Shown: positions 48,413 to 56,262 of the stretch, in pieces | Layout: the number at the start of each line of letters is the position of its first letter | Numbering within the stretch: position 1 is the stretch's first letter | DNA from: Saprospiraceae bacterium | GTDB taxonomy: Bacteria; Bacteroidota; Bacteroidia; Chitinophagales; Saprospiraceae | Assembly (NCBI GenBank): GCA_020630775.1 | Contig: JAHDIN010000022.1 | Coordinates: forward strand, 1-56,262 | Length of the DNA: 56,262 nucleotides | Direction: 5' to 3' | The notes under the pieces: generated by a model | Told to the model about the DNA's origin: nothing | The model's input: only the letters and a program-made list of their open reading frames with translations | Databases searched by the model: none | Program-made: the position numbers and the translations under genes

Positions 48413-49290
48413 TGTTAGAATTACCAGTAGTATCAAAAGAAGAGCCAACGCCAAGAAGGCGAAAACCAGATTGGTTAAGAGTCAAATTGCCCATTGGAGA
48501 GGATTATAAGCGTGTAAGAAAATTAGTTGATGAATATCAGCTGCATACGATTTGTCAAAGTGGTAATTGCCCTAATATGGGTGAATGCTGGGGAGCCGGT
48601 ACCGCAACTTTTATGATATTAGGTAATGTGTGTACACGCAGCTGCTCTTTCTGTGCAGTAAAGACAGGAAGGCCACCAGAGTATGATGAAGATGAACCTA
48701 GAAGAGTTGCAGAGGCTATCAGATTAATGGAAGTTAAACATGCAGTTATTACTTCTGTAAATAGAGATGAGTTGAAAGATAGAGGGGCAGAAATTTGGTA
48801 TCAGACAGTTATTCAAGTAAAAGAACAATCTCCAAGCACAACAATAGAAACGCTGATTCCTGATGTCAGAGCCAATTGGGATGCTTTAAACAGAATGATA
48901 GAAGGTGGACAAGAAGTTGTTTCTCACAATATGGAAACAGTCCGTTCCTTATATCGAAAAGTGCGTCCACAAGCGAAATATGATAGGAGCTTAGAGCAAA
49001 TCCAAAGAACCAAGGATAAAGACAAGAGAACTAAGTCTGGTTTTATGGTAGGCTTAGGGGAGACCAAGGATGAAGTGCTTGAGATTCTTAATGATTTACA
49101 TCAACATGGTTGCGATGTTGTAACTATAGGACAGTACTTGCAACCGACTAAAAAGCATCTTGATGTAGCTGAATATGTTAGGCCAGAAGTGTTTGATTAC
49201 TATCGGGAGGAAGGTATGAAAATGGGTTTTGATTTTGTGGAAAGTGGCCCTCTAGTAAGATCAAGTTATCACGCAGAAAGACATTTATAA
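48412..49290 (+). CDS. lipA: Lipoyl synthase
   Basis: LipA inserts two sulfurs into protein-bound octanoate, using radical SAM chemistry. The 292-residue protein has the auxiliary-cluster cysteines 48, 53 and 59 ([13 protein letters not shown]) and the radical-SAM cysteines 74, 78 and 81 (CTRSCSFC), then [10 protein letters not shown], and a C-terminal [14 protein letters not shown] with the conserved RSSY serine. Length is normal. Start overlaps the upstream gene by one base; the next gene begins six bases after its stop. Confidence 0.97.
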   Translation: MLELPVVSKEEPTPRRRKPDWLRVKLPIGEDYKRVRKLVDEYQLHTICQSGNCPNMGECWGAGTATFMILGNVCTRSCSFCAVKTGRPPEYDEDEPRRVAEAIRLMEVKHAVITSVNRDELKDRGAEIWYQTVIQVKEQSPSTTIETLIPDVRANWDALNRMIEGGQEVVSHNMETVRSLYRKVRPQAKYDRSLEQIQRTKDKDKRTKSGFMVGLGETKDEVLEILNDLHQHGCDVVTIGQYLQPTKKHLDVAEYVRPEVFDYYREEGMKMGFDFVESGPLVRSSYHAERHL

Positions 49291-49296
49291 TAAGGG

Positions 49297-50274
49297 ATGC
49301 TATATAATGTCAAAGCAGGAATAATCGGTTTAAATGACTTGGGGAATGTTTATGCAGATCTCATCAAGCAGCATGTAAAAAATTTAAATCTCATCGCGGC
49401 TTATGGTCGAACTCAAAAGGAGTTATTGCATGCTAAAAATAATCTCAAGTTAGAATATGTGTATTCTGATGATAAGTCCCTGATTGAGAATCATGACGTT
49501 GATCTTATTTTTATTTTTTCAGATCCTGAAAGACGACCACATCAGGCTATCCAAGCTATAGAAGCAGGCAAGCATATTTTCTTAGCAAATCCAATTGCAT
49601 TAAATTATGAAGATGCTAAAGCTGTAAAGGCAGCTGCAGATTCGCATCCGAGTCAATTGGTAATGGCTTGTTCATTAATCAATTTTAATCCGCTATTAGA
49701 AAAGGTGAGACAAGATATTACCGGAGGAAAAATTGGAGTCATTAATCATATCAGTATTGATTCGTCTTTTATTAATTCTTTAAATAAGTCGCACAACTCA
49801 AGTACGGGTTCTATCTTCTTTAATTATGCATTAGATGAATTAGAGCTTATTCATTGGTTGATTGGAAGTAAGCTCAAAAAAATACATGTTGATAAGAATA
49901 GGGAAACGCTCATTTGCCATGGCACTTCTGAAAATTCTTGTACCATTTCACTGATTGTCCAACCAAAAATTAAAAAAGGTCAAAGCTACTTAACCATCTA
50001 TGGCAATAAAGGTCAAATTATAGTTTCGAACACCAATAACAAATCTTATAAGCTTTATACCGAAACTGGTGAACGACAAGAAGTATACTTGGATCCATAT
50101 GGACGGTTTCAGTTTCCAGAATATTTGCAATTGGTTCACTTTACGCAATCTATTCTCGGAAATGTAAAGCCAAAGGTTAAGTTAGATCATGCCGTTGATA
50201 TTATAGAATTGGCTATCGCATTCGAAAAATCTAAAGTGCTTGAGGAAGAGATTACTTTGAGTGATTCCATTTGA
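49297..50274 (+). CDS. Gfo/Idh/MocA-like oxidoreductase lacking the conserved lysine
   Basis: The 325-residue protein has an N-terminal Rossmann domain (AGIIGLNDLGNVYADLI) and a C-terminal alpha/beta domain as in Gfo/Idh/MocA dehydrogenases. The usual catalytic EKP motif after the AGKHIF strand is NPIAL (about residues 97-101), so the lysine is missing. The dinucleotide motif GLNDLG is also not the canonical GxGxxG. It may bind a ligand without dehydrogenase activity. It lies six bases after lipA. Confidence 0.75.
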   Translation: MLYNVKAGIIGLNDLGNVYADLIKQHVKNLNLIAAYGRTQKELLHAKNNLKLEYVYSDDKSLIENHDVDLIFIFSDPERRPHQAIQAIEAGKHIFLANPIALNYEDAKAVKAAADSHPSQLVMACSLINFNPLLEKVRQDITGGKIGVINHISIDSSFINSLNKSHNSSTGSIFFNYALDELELIHWLIGSKLKKIHVDKNRETLICHGTSENSCTISLIVQPKIKKGQSYLTIYGNKGQIIVSNTNNKSYKLYTETGERQEVYLDPYGRFQFPEYLQLVHFTQSILGNVKPKVKLDHAVDIIELAIAFEKSKVLEEEITLSDSI

Positions 50275-50431
50275 GTTTCTAAACGTGGCTTAAGTTATGC
50301 GGTGTTTTGATGATTAAATGTTATTAGGTTCATCGAAATTTTAATTATTTCCATAGAAGAAATATCTTACTACGACGAAGGTGAAGAATTCTTTTGCCGA
50401 ATCACTTGTTGTGATTTTATAACTGACTAAT

Positions 50432-51205
50432 ATGGCTAAATCAAAAGGCGGAAACATAATTAATATTATTCTGGCATTAATGAGTTTCTTTGCTATACTC
50501 ATTTCGTTTTTCACATTAAATGAAATGAAAAAGCAAAGGCAATTATCATTGGAGCCTAATTTATTTATTGAAGAAATAAAACCTCTTCAGGTTAAGATTG
50601 ATCCTGCTTGTGATTCGTGTATTTTCTCTTATGTTGATAATATCAATTCAGATAAAAAATCAGTATTTGATATTTTAAATATTATCAATGTAGGGAATGG
50701 TAATGCCGTAAATGTAAAGGTCGATTGGGATTTACAAGTTGATGAATATGAGAAAGTCATTTATGGAAATGGGTATACTGAAGAGCAATTTAGTACAGCG
50801 ATTGAAGATGACTTCTGTAAAATTTCCTATGTTACCGAATCTGGATCTGGCAATACAGCTGGATATGTTGGTGGAGAATCTCATTCTCATATATTATCTG
50901 CGTCAACCATCGATGAATCGTATAGTTTTAAAATTCCATACCTCATTATACAATTAGCTGGTATTGCGGCTCAGTCAGAGCTAATTGCAACAAATAATGG
51001 AGAACATTACAATTCCTCAAAGTTAGTTTTTAACCAAAAGTTGAAATTATCTTATGATGGTACTGATGGTAGGCACTATGAGAAAAAGTATAATATGATG
51101 ATACAGTTGATTCATATAATCTTGCATACTTCACAAAGTGATGGGACAAAATTTTCTCAACCTCGCGAAAATCAGATTTTATATATTCAAGTTTCAGAGG
51201 TTTAG
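50432..51205 (+). CDS. Membrane-anchored protein of unknown function
   Basis: The 257-residue protein has one N-terminal transmembrane segment (about residues 8-27, IINIILALMSFFAILISFF), a short basic stretch and a soluble domain with alternating strands. A CDSC pair (CDSCIF) lies near residue 55. I recognise no family. Strand-rich content and a single anchor resemble small envelope or defence-island membrane proteins, but that is only an impression. It stands next to the convergent Fic gene. Confidence 0.6.
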   Translation: MAKSKGGNIINIILALMSFFAILISFFTLNEMKKQRQLSLEPNLFIEEIKPLQVKIDPACDSCIFSYVDNINSDKKSVFDILNIINVGNGNAVNVKVDWDLQVDEYEKVIYGNGYTEEQFSTAIEDDFCKISYVTESGSGNTAGYVGGESHSHILSASTIDESYSFKIPYLIIQLAGIAAQSELIATNNGEHYNSSKLVFNQKLKLSYDGTDGRHYEKKYNMMIQLIHIILHTSQSDGTKFSQPRENQILYIQVSEV

Positions 51206-51300
51206 AATTGTTACTTCTTATAAGCTTAGATTGCTTTAGTCTTGATATCCGATTTGAATTTTTTTTTAGGACTTGAGTATTTAAAAGTGCTTTGCATAAA

Positions 51301-52278
51301 TTACTTGGCTTCAAGATTTAAGTTCATTTTATATTTAGTCGTTCTATTGTCACCTATTTTTTCCCAGTAATTCAGATCAATACCTTTTTTCATATCTCTG
51401 GTTGCTGTTGCTATGGAGATTTCCTTGAAGACTTCCAAATAGTCTTTTCTCGCGAAAGTTTCTCGCTCATAATTTGTCCAGAAGTATTTAATGCGTTCTA
51501 CATCTGTAAGATTATTTCTTTGTCCTGATATAAGTTGCATGAGACTTGTTTTAATTTTCTCTAACATGAATTCTACAAAAATGGTACACAAGCCTGCTTT
51601 ATCAGATTGTGCTAAAGCATCGTAATATTTCTGTTGTTCAATTTTGATCTCATGTTCAATTGGGAGAAATTCGAAAACAGGATTTTCATTTATAAGAATC
51701 ACAGTTTGCCATAGTCTCCCCATTCTACCATTTCCATCCATAAAAGGATGTATAAATTCCATTTCATAGTGGAAGACACAACTTTTGATAATCAAATTAT
51801 CTTTGCTTTGTTTAAGGTAGGCGAATAAATCTTTCATAAGGTTTTCTACATTCCAAGCTGGTGGAGCTACATGTGCTACTTGTTTTCCTTTAAATACGCC
51901 AACGCCTTTTGTTCTGAATTTCCCTGAATTATCTACGAGCCCTTTCATTAAAATCTTATGAGCCTTCAAATAAGATTTTATACTATCAAACTTGAATGAA
52001 GTTAATGCATCATAAACTTCTATAGCATTTTTAACTTCACGTATATCTTTCTCAGTACCTAGTACTCTTTTATTGTTAATTATATCAGATACTTGTTTTT
52101 CATTCAGTGAATTTCCTTCGATCCATAGTGACGATTGTATTGATTTTATTCGATTTGCTCTACGTAATTTAGTAGTCGGTTTTCTTAAATGAGCGGCATC
52201 AACTATTCCTAAAAGTTTACCAATCTCTGTAGATAGATTGATAATTTGACTGGTTCCTTCGTAGTATTTGTTCTTCAT
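51301..52278 (-). CDS. Fic family protein with N-terminal inhibitory motif
   Basis: Fic proteins AMPylate or otherwise modify target proteins. The protein (325 residues from ATG at 52278) has an N-terminal helical region with the inhibitory motif SSLWIEGN, the catalytic motif HPFMDGNGRMGR (complete, His about residue 177) and a C-terminal winged-helix-like domain (about 250-325). ATG at 52299 would add seven residues, but that start lies in a perfect palindrome, so 52278 is chosen. The target is unknown. It is probably an autoregulated stand-alone Fic enzyme. Confidence 0.88.
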   Translation of the reverse strand: MKNKYYEGTSQIINLSTEIGKLLGIVDAAHLRKPTTKLRRANRIKSIQSSLWIEGNSLNEKQVSDIINNKRVLGTEKDIREVKNAIEVYDALTSFKFDSIKSYLKAHKILMKGLVDNSGKFRTKGVGVFKGKQVAHVAPPAWNVENLMKDLFAYLKQSKDNLIIKSCVFHYEMEFIHPFMDGNGRMGRLWQTVILINENPVFEFLPIEHEIKIEQQKYYDALAQSDKAGLCTIFVEFMLEKIKTSLMQLISGQRNNLTDVERIKYFWTNYERETFARKDYLEVFKEISIATATRDMKKGIDLNYWEKIGDNRTTKYKMNLNLEAK

Positions 52279-52279
52279 G

Positions 52280-52299
52280 ATGCCATCATATGATGGCAT
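52280..52299. promoter_or_regulatory. 20-bp perfect palindrome before the Fic gene
   Basis: ATGCCATCAT at 52280-52289 is followed by its exact reverse complement at 52290-52299. The site ends two bases before the probable ATG of the Fic gene. The winged-helix end of the Fic protein could bind it and repress its own gene. Confidence 0.7.
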
Positions 52300-52413
52300 A
52301 AAAATAGGGTTATTTTATATCTTTCGCTAAGTACTATTAAAAGCAATATTATGAATGTTTGAGTAGTTGATAACCATGCTTTATTGGTGTTTAGAAAAGA
52401 TAAACAATCAGAA

Positions 52414-52941
52414 TTATTTAATAAAATCTTCATATTCTTTGCAGCTCATTGCATACATCACGCAGGCATGTCCATCATAAATTAAATCCTTGACGTACCT
52501 CATTCCTACCTTTTCCATAACCTTAATCGAAGCCATATTAACTTTATACGCATGTGCTACAATTCTCTCTAACTTAAGCTTTTCAAATCCATAATTTAAA
52601 GATGCTATTGAAGATTCTGTTGCATATCCTTTATTCCATTCTGATTTAAAGAATCGATATCCAAGATCTATTTCGCTTGATTCATTTAATTTTAATCCGC
52701 ACCAACCGATAAATTGATTATCTCGTTTTCTGAACACTGAGAATCTTCCCATTCCAAATTTCTCATATTGATCGTAAGCATTATAAAACTTATGGCAAGT
52801 TTCTATCGATTCAAAAGGAACATCTCCAGTATACTTTACTACATCTGGATCAAGATTCAATTTGTATAGATCTTCGACATCGTCTAAAAGAATGGGCCGC
52901 ATCTTTAATCTTTGCGTTTCGAGCCAGACAATTTCTCGCAT
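52414..52941 (-). CDS. GNAT family N-acetyltransferase (RimJ/RimL-like)
   Basis: The 175-residue protein has the acetyltransferase fold with TQRLKMRPILLDDVEDLYKL-type start (ETQRLKMRPI), the central GYRFFKSEWNKGYATE acetyl-CoA-binding motif (about residues 90-105) and the SIKVMEKVGMRY element (about 138-149). It acetylates an amine of a protein or small molecule; the substrate is unknown. It lies four bases downstream of the lycopene cyclase gene and is probably co-transcribed with it. Confidence 0.88.
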   Translation of the reverse strand: MREIVWLETQRLKMRPILLDDVEDLYKLNLDPDVVKYTGDVPFESIETCHKFYNAYDQYEKFGMGRFSVFRKRDNQFIGWCGLKLNESSEIDLGYRFFKSEWNKGYATESSIASLNYGFEKLKLERIVAHAYKVNMASIKVMEKVGMRYVKDLIYDGHACVMYAMSCKEYEDFIK

Positions 52942-52945
52942 AAGA

Positions 52946-54088
52946 TTAAAATACTTCTTCTAGGAAAGCTTTAGAAAAAGGAAGGGTTGGAGGTGCAGTA
53001 AAGATTCTTAGATCTTCTAGAAAATTATTCTCTTCATCTAAGAACTTAAATATTTCTTGTGCTTTGAGTTTTTTGAATAGTCTACTAAATACTTCGGCGC
53101 CAGTAACTTTTCCAGTTAATATGGCATTCATAAAAATCTTATCATAAAACTTGTATCGTCCTGAGGCTTGCTTGTAAAGATGTAAGGTGTCCTGCTTTAA
53201 GTGATTGAGAATTTTGTCGGTTTCTTTTTGAATATATCTAAATGCATAGCCTGAAGATCCCTTAACGGATCCACCATTTGTACCTATATTAATGATTCTA
53301 TTCTGAGGTGCTTTATTAAAATCGAATGTTGTCATTGGAATCGCACCAAGCTCTTCTTCTAGTATGGTATAGTTCCCTTTGTGGACATACTTTTCAATAT
53401 AAGCTTTCATGTAGGGGTCATAAAAAGTACCATCAGGGATATTACCCGAAAAAATAGCTATCTCAACTAAAGCTTCTCGTTTGTTATGCGGCAATACATA
53501 AAAGAACCTTGTTTCGCCATCTTGCTCCAAACGGAAATCCATAAATGTAGCTTGGTCTGGATCGAACACATCCTCCTCGAATTGGATCACCCAACCTTTA
53601 AAATGTTGCCAAACAAAATGATCGTTGCTAAAGTCAGGCTTGTCGTAATAACTTTTAAATAATTGATTGCCATAAAAACATCTATCCTTCATTTGTATCA
53701 GAACATTCGTATCTGTTGATTGGATATTGTCAATTTCACCAAAGAAGAAATCTGTATTAGCCTGAGATTTTAAAAATGGAATGACTTCCTCATAAAAGTC
53801 AATCCCTCTTATCATTTTATAAGCATATGGAGCGATCTCATAAGTCTTGGAAAATGCGGTGTCAGCGAACATAATTGATGACCAAGACTTGAAAACAATA
53901 TGCTCAAAAGTTTCTTTTTGCTTTGACCAAAAACTCCAAGTTCTATCATTTTTATTCTTAAGATCCTTGTCAATGAGTAGTATAGACAAGTGATCGAGTG
54001 CTTTATCCTTTCTAATTTTATAGGCTAAGCTTAGGCCGGATAATCCCGCACCTGCAATTATTAAATCATATTTATTTTGACCTGAAAT
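52946..54088 (-). CDS. crtY: Lycopene cyclase family protein, no canonical start codon
   Basis: The family cyclises lycopene to beta-carotene. The C-terminal part has the motif NIGTNGGSVKGSSGYAFRYI (about residues 285-305), and the frame continues upstream of TTG at 53989 to code for the FAD-binding start KYDLIIAGAGLSGLSLAY. That essential part has no ATG, GTG or TTG before it; the frame is closed by TAG near 54130. ATT at 54088 is the only reasonable candidate here, giving about 380 residues. Either an ATT start is used, or the start codon has been lost, or there is a sequence error (an ATG before KYDL would be typical). It is divergent from folC; a GNAT gene follows. Confidence 0.75.
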   Translation of the reverse strand: MSGQNKYDLIIAGAGLSGLSLAYKIRKDKALDHLSILLIDKDLKNKNDRTWSFWSKQKETFEHIVFKSWSSIMFADTAFSKTYEIAPYAYKMIRGIDFYEEVIPFLKSQANTDFFFGEIDNIQSTDTNVLIQMKDRCFYGNQLFKSYYDKPDFSNDHFVWQHFKGWVIQFEEDVFDPDQATFMDFRLEQDGETRFFYVLPHNKREALVEIAIFSGNIPDGTFYDPYMKAYIEKYVHKGNYTILEEELGAIPMTTFDFNKAPQNRIINIGTNGGSVKGSSGYAFRYIQKETDKILNHLKQDTLHLYKQASGRYKFYDKIFMNAILTGKVTGAEVFSRLFKKLKAQEIFKFLDEENNFLEDLRIFTAPPTLPFSKAFLEEVF

Positions 54089-54117
54089 GAGACCTGAGTA
54101 TTTTGCGTTTTTAAAAA

Positions 54118-55365
54118 TTGAAATTGGCTACCAAATTTACAAAGTATAAGGAAATAGAGCATTTTTTGTTTAAGCAATTACCCATGTATCAACGCGTGGG
54201 CCCTAAAGCTTTCAAAAAGGATCTTAAGAATATCCAATATTTGGATAAATACCTTAATCACCCTCATAGAGACTTTAAAAGTATCCATATTGCAGGTACT
54301 AATGGTAAAGGTTCGGTTTCCTTTTTAATAGCGTCTGCGCTATCAGCAATGGGTTATAAGGTAGGTTTGTATACTTCGCCGCATTATAAGGATTATAGAG
54401 AAAGGATAAAGGTTAATGGTGCACTAGTGCCCAAGGCATATGTCAAACGATTTGTCAATAAGTTGATTGAAGACGCGCTTTTTGAAAGCAATTTTAAACC
54501 GTCATTTTTTGAAATTTCGGTTGCTATGGCATTCGCTTACTTTAAAGAATCTAAAGTTGATTATGCAGTAATCGAAACAGGTTTAGGTGGACGACTAGAT
54601 TCTACTAATATCATAAAACCAGAATTATCTGTAATTACGAATATTGGCTTTGATCATGTGCAATTTTTAGGAAATACGATAAAATCTATTGCTGGTGAAA
54701 AGGCAGGTATTATCAAAAAAAATATACCCGTTGTAATAGGCAAGAAGCAAAAGGAAAGCCATCCTGTATTTTTGAAGCATTCAGAACGTAAGTCGTCAAA
54801 GCTCATTTATGCATCAAGATTTAAGAAGCAAATTGATCAAAACTTATTGCCATCAAACCTGCCTGACTTTCAACATGAAAATCGTTTGACAGCTTTTGCA
54901 GCTTTGAAAGTGCTTTTTGAAAAATATGATGATAAAAAGCTTAAGCAAGCATGGTCTAAAGGTCTCAAGCAGTGGGGGTATATGGGACGCTATATGACCA
55001 TTTCAAAACAACCAAAGGTTATTGTTGATAGTGCCCACAATGAGGATGGTATTAAGTACTTGTTTAAGCGTATCGAAAAAGAAAAATTTGATCATTTGCA
55101 TATTGTTTTTGCTGTGGTAAATGATAAAGACTTGAATCAGATAGAAACCTATTTGCCTCGGAATGCCAGCTATTATATCTCCGCAGCAAAAATTCCAAGA
55201 GCAAAACCAGCAGGGGAGTTAAGTGAAGCATTAAATGCTTTTGGTATAAGAAGTCAACGTTACTCTTCTGTAAGAAAAGCACTCGCAGCTGCCAAGTCAA
55301 CAAGTAATAAGAAGGATTTAATCTTAGTAGCGGGGAGTATTTTTACGGTTGTAGAAGTATTATGA
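54118..55365 (+). CDS. folC: Bifunctional folylpolyglutamate/dihydrofolate synthase
   Basis: FolC adds glutamate to dihydropteroate and folates. The 415-residue protein has the Mur-ligase fold: P-loop IHIAGTNGKGSVSFL (about residues 57-71), the SPHYKDYRERIKVNG motif, the central VIETGLGGRLDSTN motif (about 154-167), and a C-terminal domain with VDSAHNEDGIKYL (about 302-314). The start is TTG at 54118, giving the family-like N-terminus ahead of LPMYQRVG; the next ATG (54184) would cut into that motif. It is divergent from the lycopene cyclase gene. Confidence 0.94.
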   Translation: MKLATKFTKYKEIEHFLFKQLPMYQRVGPKAFKKDLKNIQYLDKYLNHPHRDFKSIHIAGTNGKGSVSFLIASALSAMGYKVGLYTSPHYKDYRERIKVNGALVPKAYVKRFVNKLIEDALFESNFKPSFFEISVAMAFAYFKESKVDYAVIETGLGGRLDSTNIIKPELSVITNIGFDHVQFLGNTIKSIAGEKAGIIKKNIPVVIGKKQKESHPVFLKHSERKSSKLIYASRFKKQIDQNLLPSNLPDFQHENRLTAFAALKVLFEKYDDKKLKQAWSKGLKQWGYMGRYMTISKQPKVIVDSAHNEDGIKYLFKRIEKEKFDHLHIVFAVVNDKDLNQIETYLPRNASYYISAAKIPRAKPAGELSEALNAFGIRSQRYSSVRKALAAAKSTSNKKDLILVAGSIFTVVEVL

Positions 55366-55445
55366 AATTGATAGATTATTTTATGCGATAAGTGAAAATT
55401 GAATTCATTTTCAATTGATTAATTTAGGAGCAGTTTAATCCATTA

Positions 55446-55640
55446 TTGCTTTTGTCTTGATACAAAAGCAAACAAAAATCAAGGCTGATGGTATTTTTTA
55501 ACGGCTCCAAAATTTTAAAATCCTAAACAAGCCCAAACTCGCCTACGGCTCAGACATGGCATTGTTTTTTACGGAGTTTAAAATCTTTCTACCTAAAATA
55601 CCAAAGGCCAAAAATGTCAATAATTCATTTAAAAGTTCGA
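55446..55640. repeat. Intergenic repeat-like element with a 10-bp inverted repeat
   Basis: TTGCTTTTGT (55446-55455) and its complement ACAAAAGCAA (55462-55471) flank CTTGAT. The next stretch includes AACAAAAATCAAGGC and CTCGCCTACGGCTCAGAC. I recall related intergenic sequences in several Bacteroidota genomes, where they recur many times. The 388-base gap 55366-55753 also holds a small AATTGAA/TTCAATT hairpin near 55398-55418 and no gene I can support. Confidence 0.5.
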
Positions 55641-55753
55641 GCTTGAAATTTTAAAGGAAATAAAGAGTGTTAGTGAAATCAGAAATATTAAAAATAATAA
55701 GGTTTAAATTTCCTTTAACGACATTTGATAAAAGCTTATCCTAAATTGCATTT

Positions 55754-56254
55754 ATGTATAAAGTTGTCTTCTTTCTATTATTTAGTACCTCTATTTTAGC
55801 ACAAGAGAAGGATAGCTTTACGGTTTATTATTTTTTACTGGAGGATTGTAAAATCTGTCAATATTATACACCTACGTTTCAAGAGCTTTATAACTCTTAC
55901 AATTCTGACTCTCTGAGTTTTGTTGGCTTATTCCCGAATAGATTCTCTTCTAAAGATGCTATAAACGACTTTAAGGAGAAGTACGAAATTCCTTTTCCTT
56001 TAAAGCCAGAATACTTTCAGAGTAAGACCAAAAAATTTGAGGTAACCATCACACCTGAGGTAGTGGTTTATAATGAAACGCAAGAAAAGATTTTATACAA
56101 AGGTAGGATAGATAATAGCTATTATAAATTGGGACGACGTAGACAAGTTATAACGGCTAGAGAGTTGGAAACCGTACTAGAGTCAATTCAAAAAGGAGAA
56201 AAAGTAGATGTTGAATCGCAACCAGCTTTGGGTTGTTTTATTCAGTTGAAGTAA
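55754..56254 (+). CDS. Secreted thioredoxin-like protein
   Basis: The 166-residue protein has a signal peptide (about residues 1-16, ending ILAQ) and a thioredoxin-like fold with CKIC (Cys32 and Cys35) in EDCKICQYY, a redox-active-site position. The later VTITPEVVVYN strand with the cis-proline pattern fits the AhpC/TSA or TlpA-like branch, and the tail has GCFIQLK. It probably acts in periplasmic disulfide or cytochrome maturation. The gene ends eight bases before the window edge. Confidence 0.78.
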   Translation: MYKVVFFLLFSTSILAQEKDSFTVYYFLLEDCKICQYYTPTFQELYNSYNSDSLSFVGLFPNRFSSKDAINDFKEKYEIPFPLKPEYFQSKTKKFEVTITPEVVVYNETQEKILYKGRIDNSYYKLGRRRQVITARELETVLESIQKGEKVDVESQPALGCFIQLK

Positions 56255-56262
56255 CATCCTCT

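Overview
The window looks like a chromosomal segment of a member of the Bacteroidota. The supports are the A+T-rich sequence, the scarcity of Shine-Dalgarno sites, several TAnnTTTG -7 promoter boxes, C-terminal type IX secretion (T9SS) sorting domains, a ribosomal protein L17 with a C-terminal helix-hairpin-helix extension, and Bacteroidota-type gene families (DivIC/FtsB-like initiator, lamin-tail and DUF11 surface proteins). A Saprospirales-like lineage is a guess; the sequence does not prove it.

Layout. 1-2115 is the end of a ribosomal operon (rpsD-rpoA-rplQ). 2240-6057 holds core genes (carA-eno, a septum-formation initiator, sucD). 6206-7522 is a soluble GAF histidine kinase. 7525-12993 is an accessory RNA-repair locus, described below. 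13262-28401 encodes three giant secreted proteins; the first carries a near-identical 288-bp tandem repeat, and only the third has a T9SS sorting domain. 28471-45815 is mostly housekeeping (truA, a deacetylase-like protein, a sodium symporter, a di-haem peroxidase, murQ, rhomboid, tdk, purH, coaX, pfkA) with envelope proteins between. 45861-56254 contains a TPR lipoprotein, lipA, an oxidoreductase-like protein, a Fic protein under a perfect palindrome, a GNAT, a lycopene cyclase without a normal start codon, folC, an intergenic repeat and a thioredoxin-like protein.

The standout is 7525-12993. A WYL-domain regulator is divergent from rtcB (RNA ligase). Downstream lies an array of odd tRNA-like genes, then a slipin/band-7 protein. 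Seven tRNA-like genes (Lys, Glu, Asp, Pro, Gln, Leu, His anticodons) have the usual 5'-to-3' order but unusual details. They lie behind a promoter, a 35-codon ORF and a terminator that can be disrupted by an alternative pairing, so the array looks attenuated. A second unit follows. It begins with a 42-bp operator/promoter that matches the rtcB operator/promoter in palindrome, spacing and -7 region. It then carries two tRNAs that fold only if read as circularly permuted: T-arm and 3' acceptor strand come first, then a short loop, then 5' acceptor strand and D-arm. One is open in the anticodon loop, the other between variable region and T-arm.

Inference: one WYL regulator co-controls an RNA ligase and permuted tRNA-like RNAs whose free ends are where a ligase would have to act. 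These RNAs may be RtcB substrates, sensors of tRNA cleavage, or decoys for anticodon nucleases. The folds, the shared operator and the terminator alternatives are visible in the sequence; the function is not proved by it.
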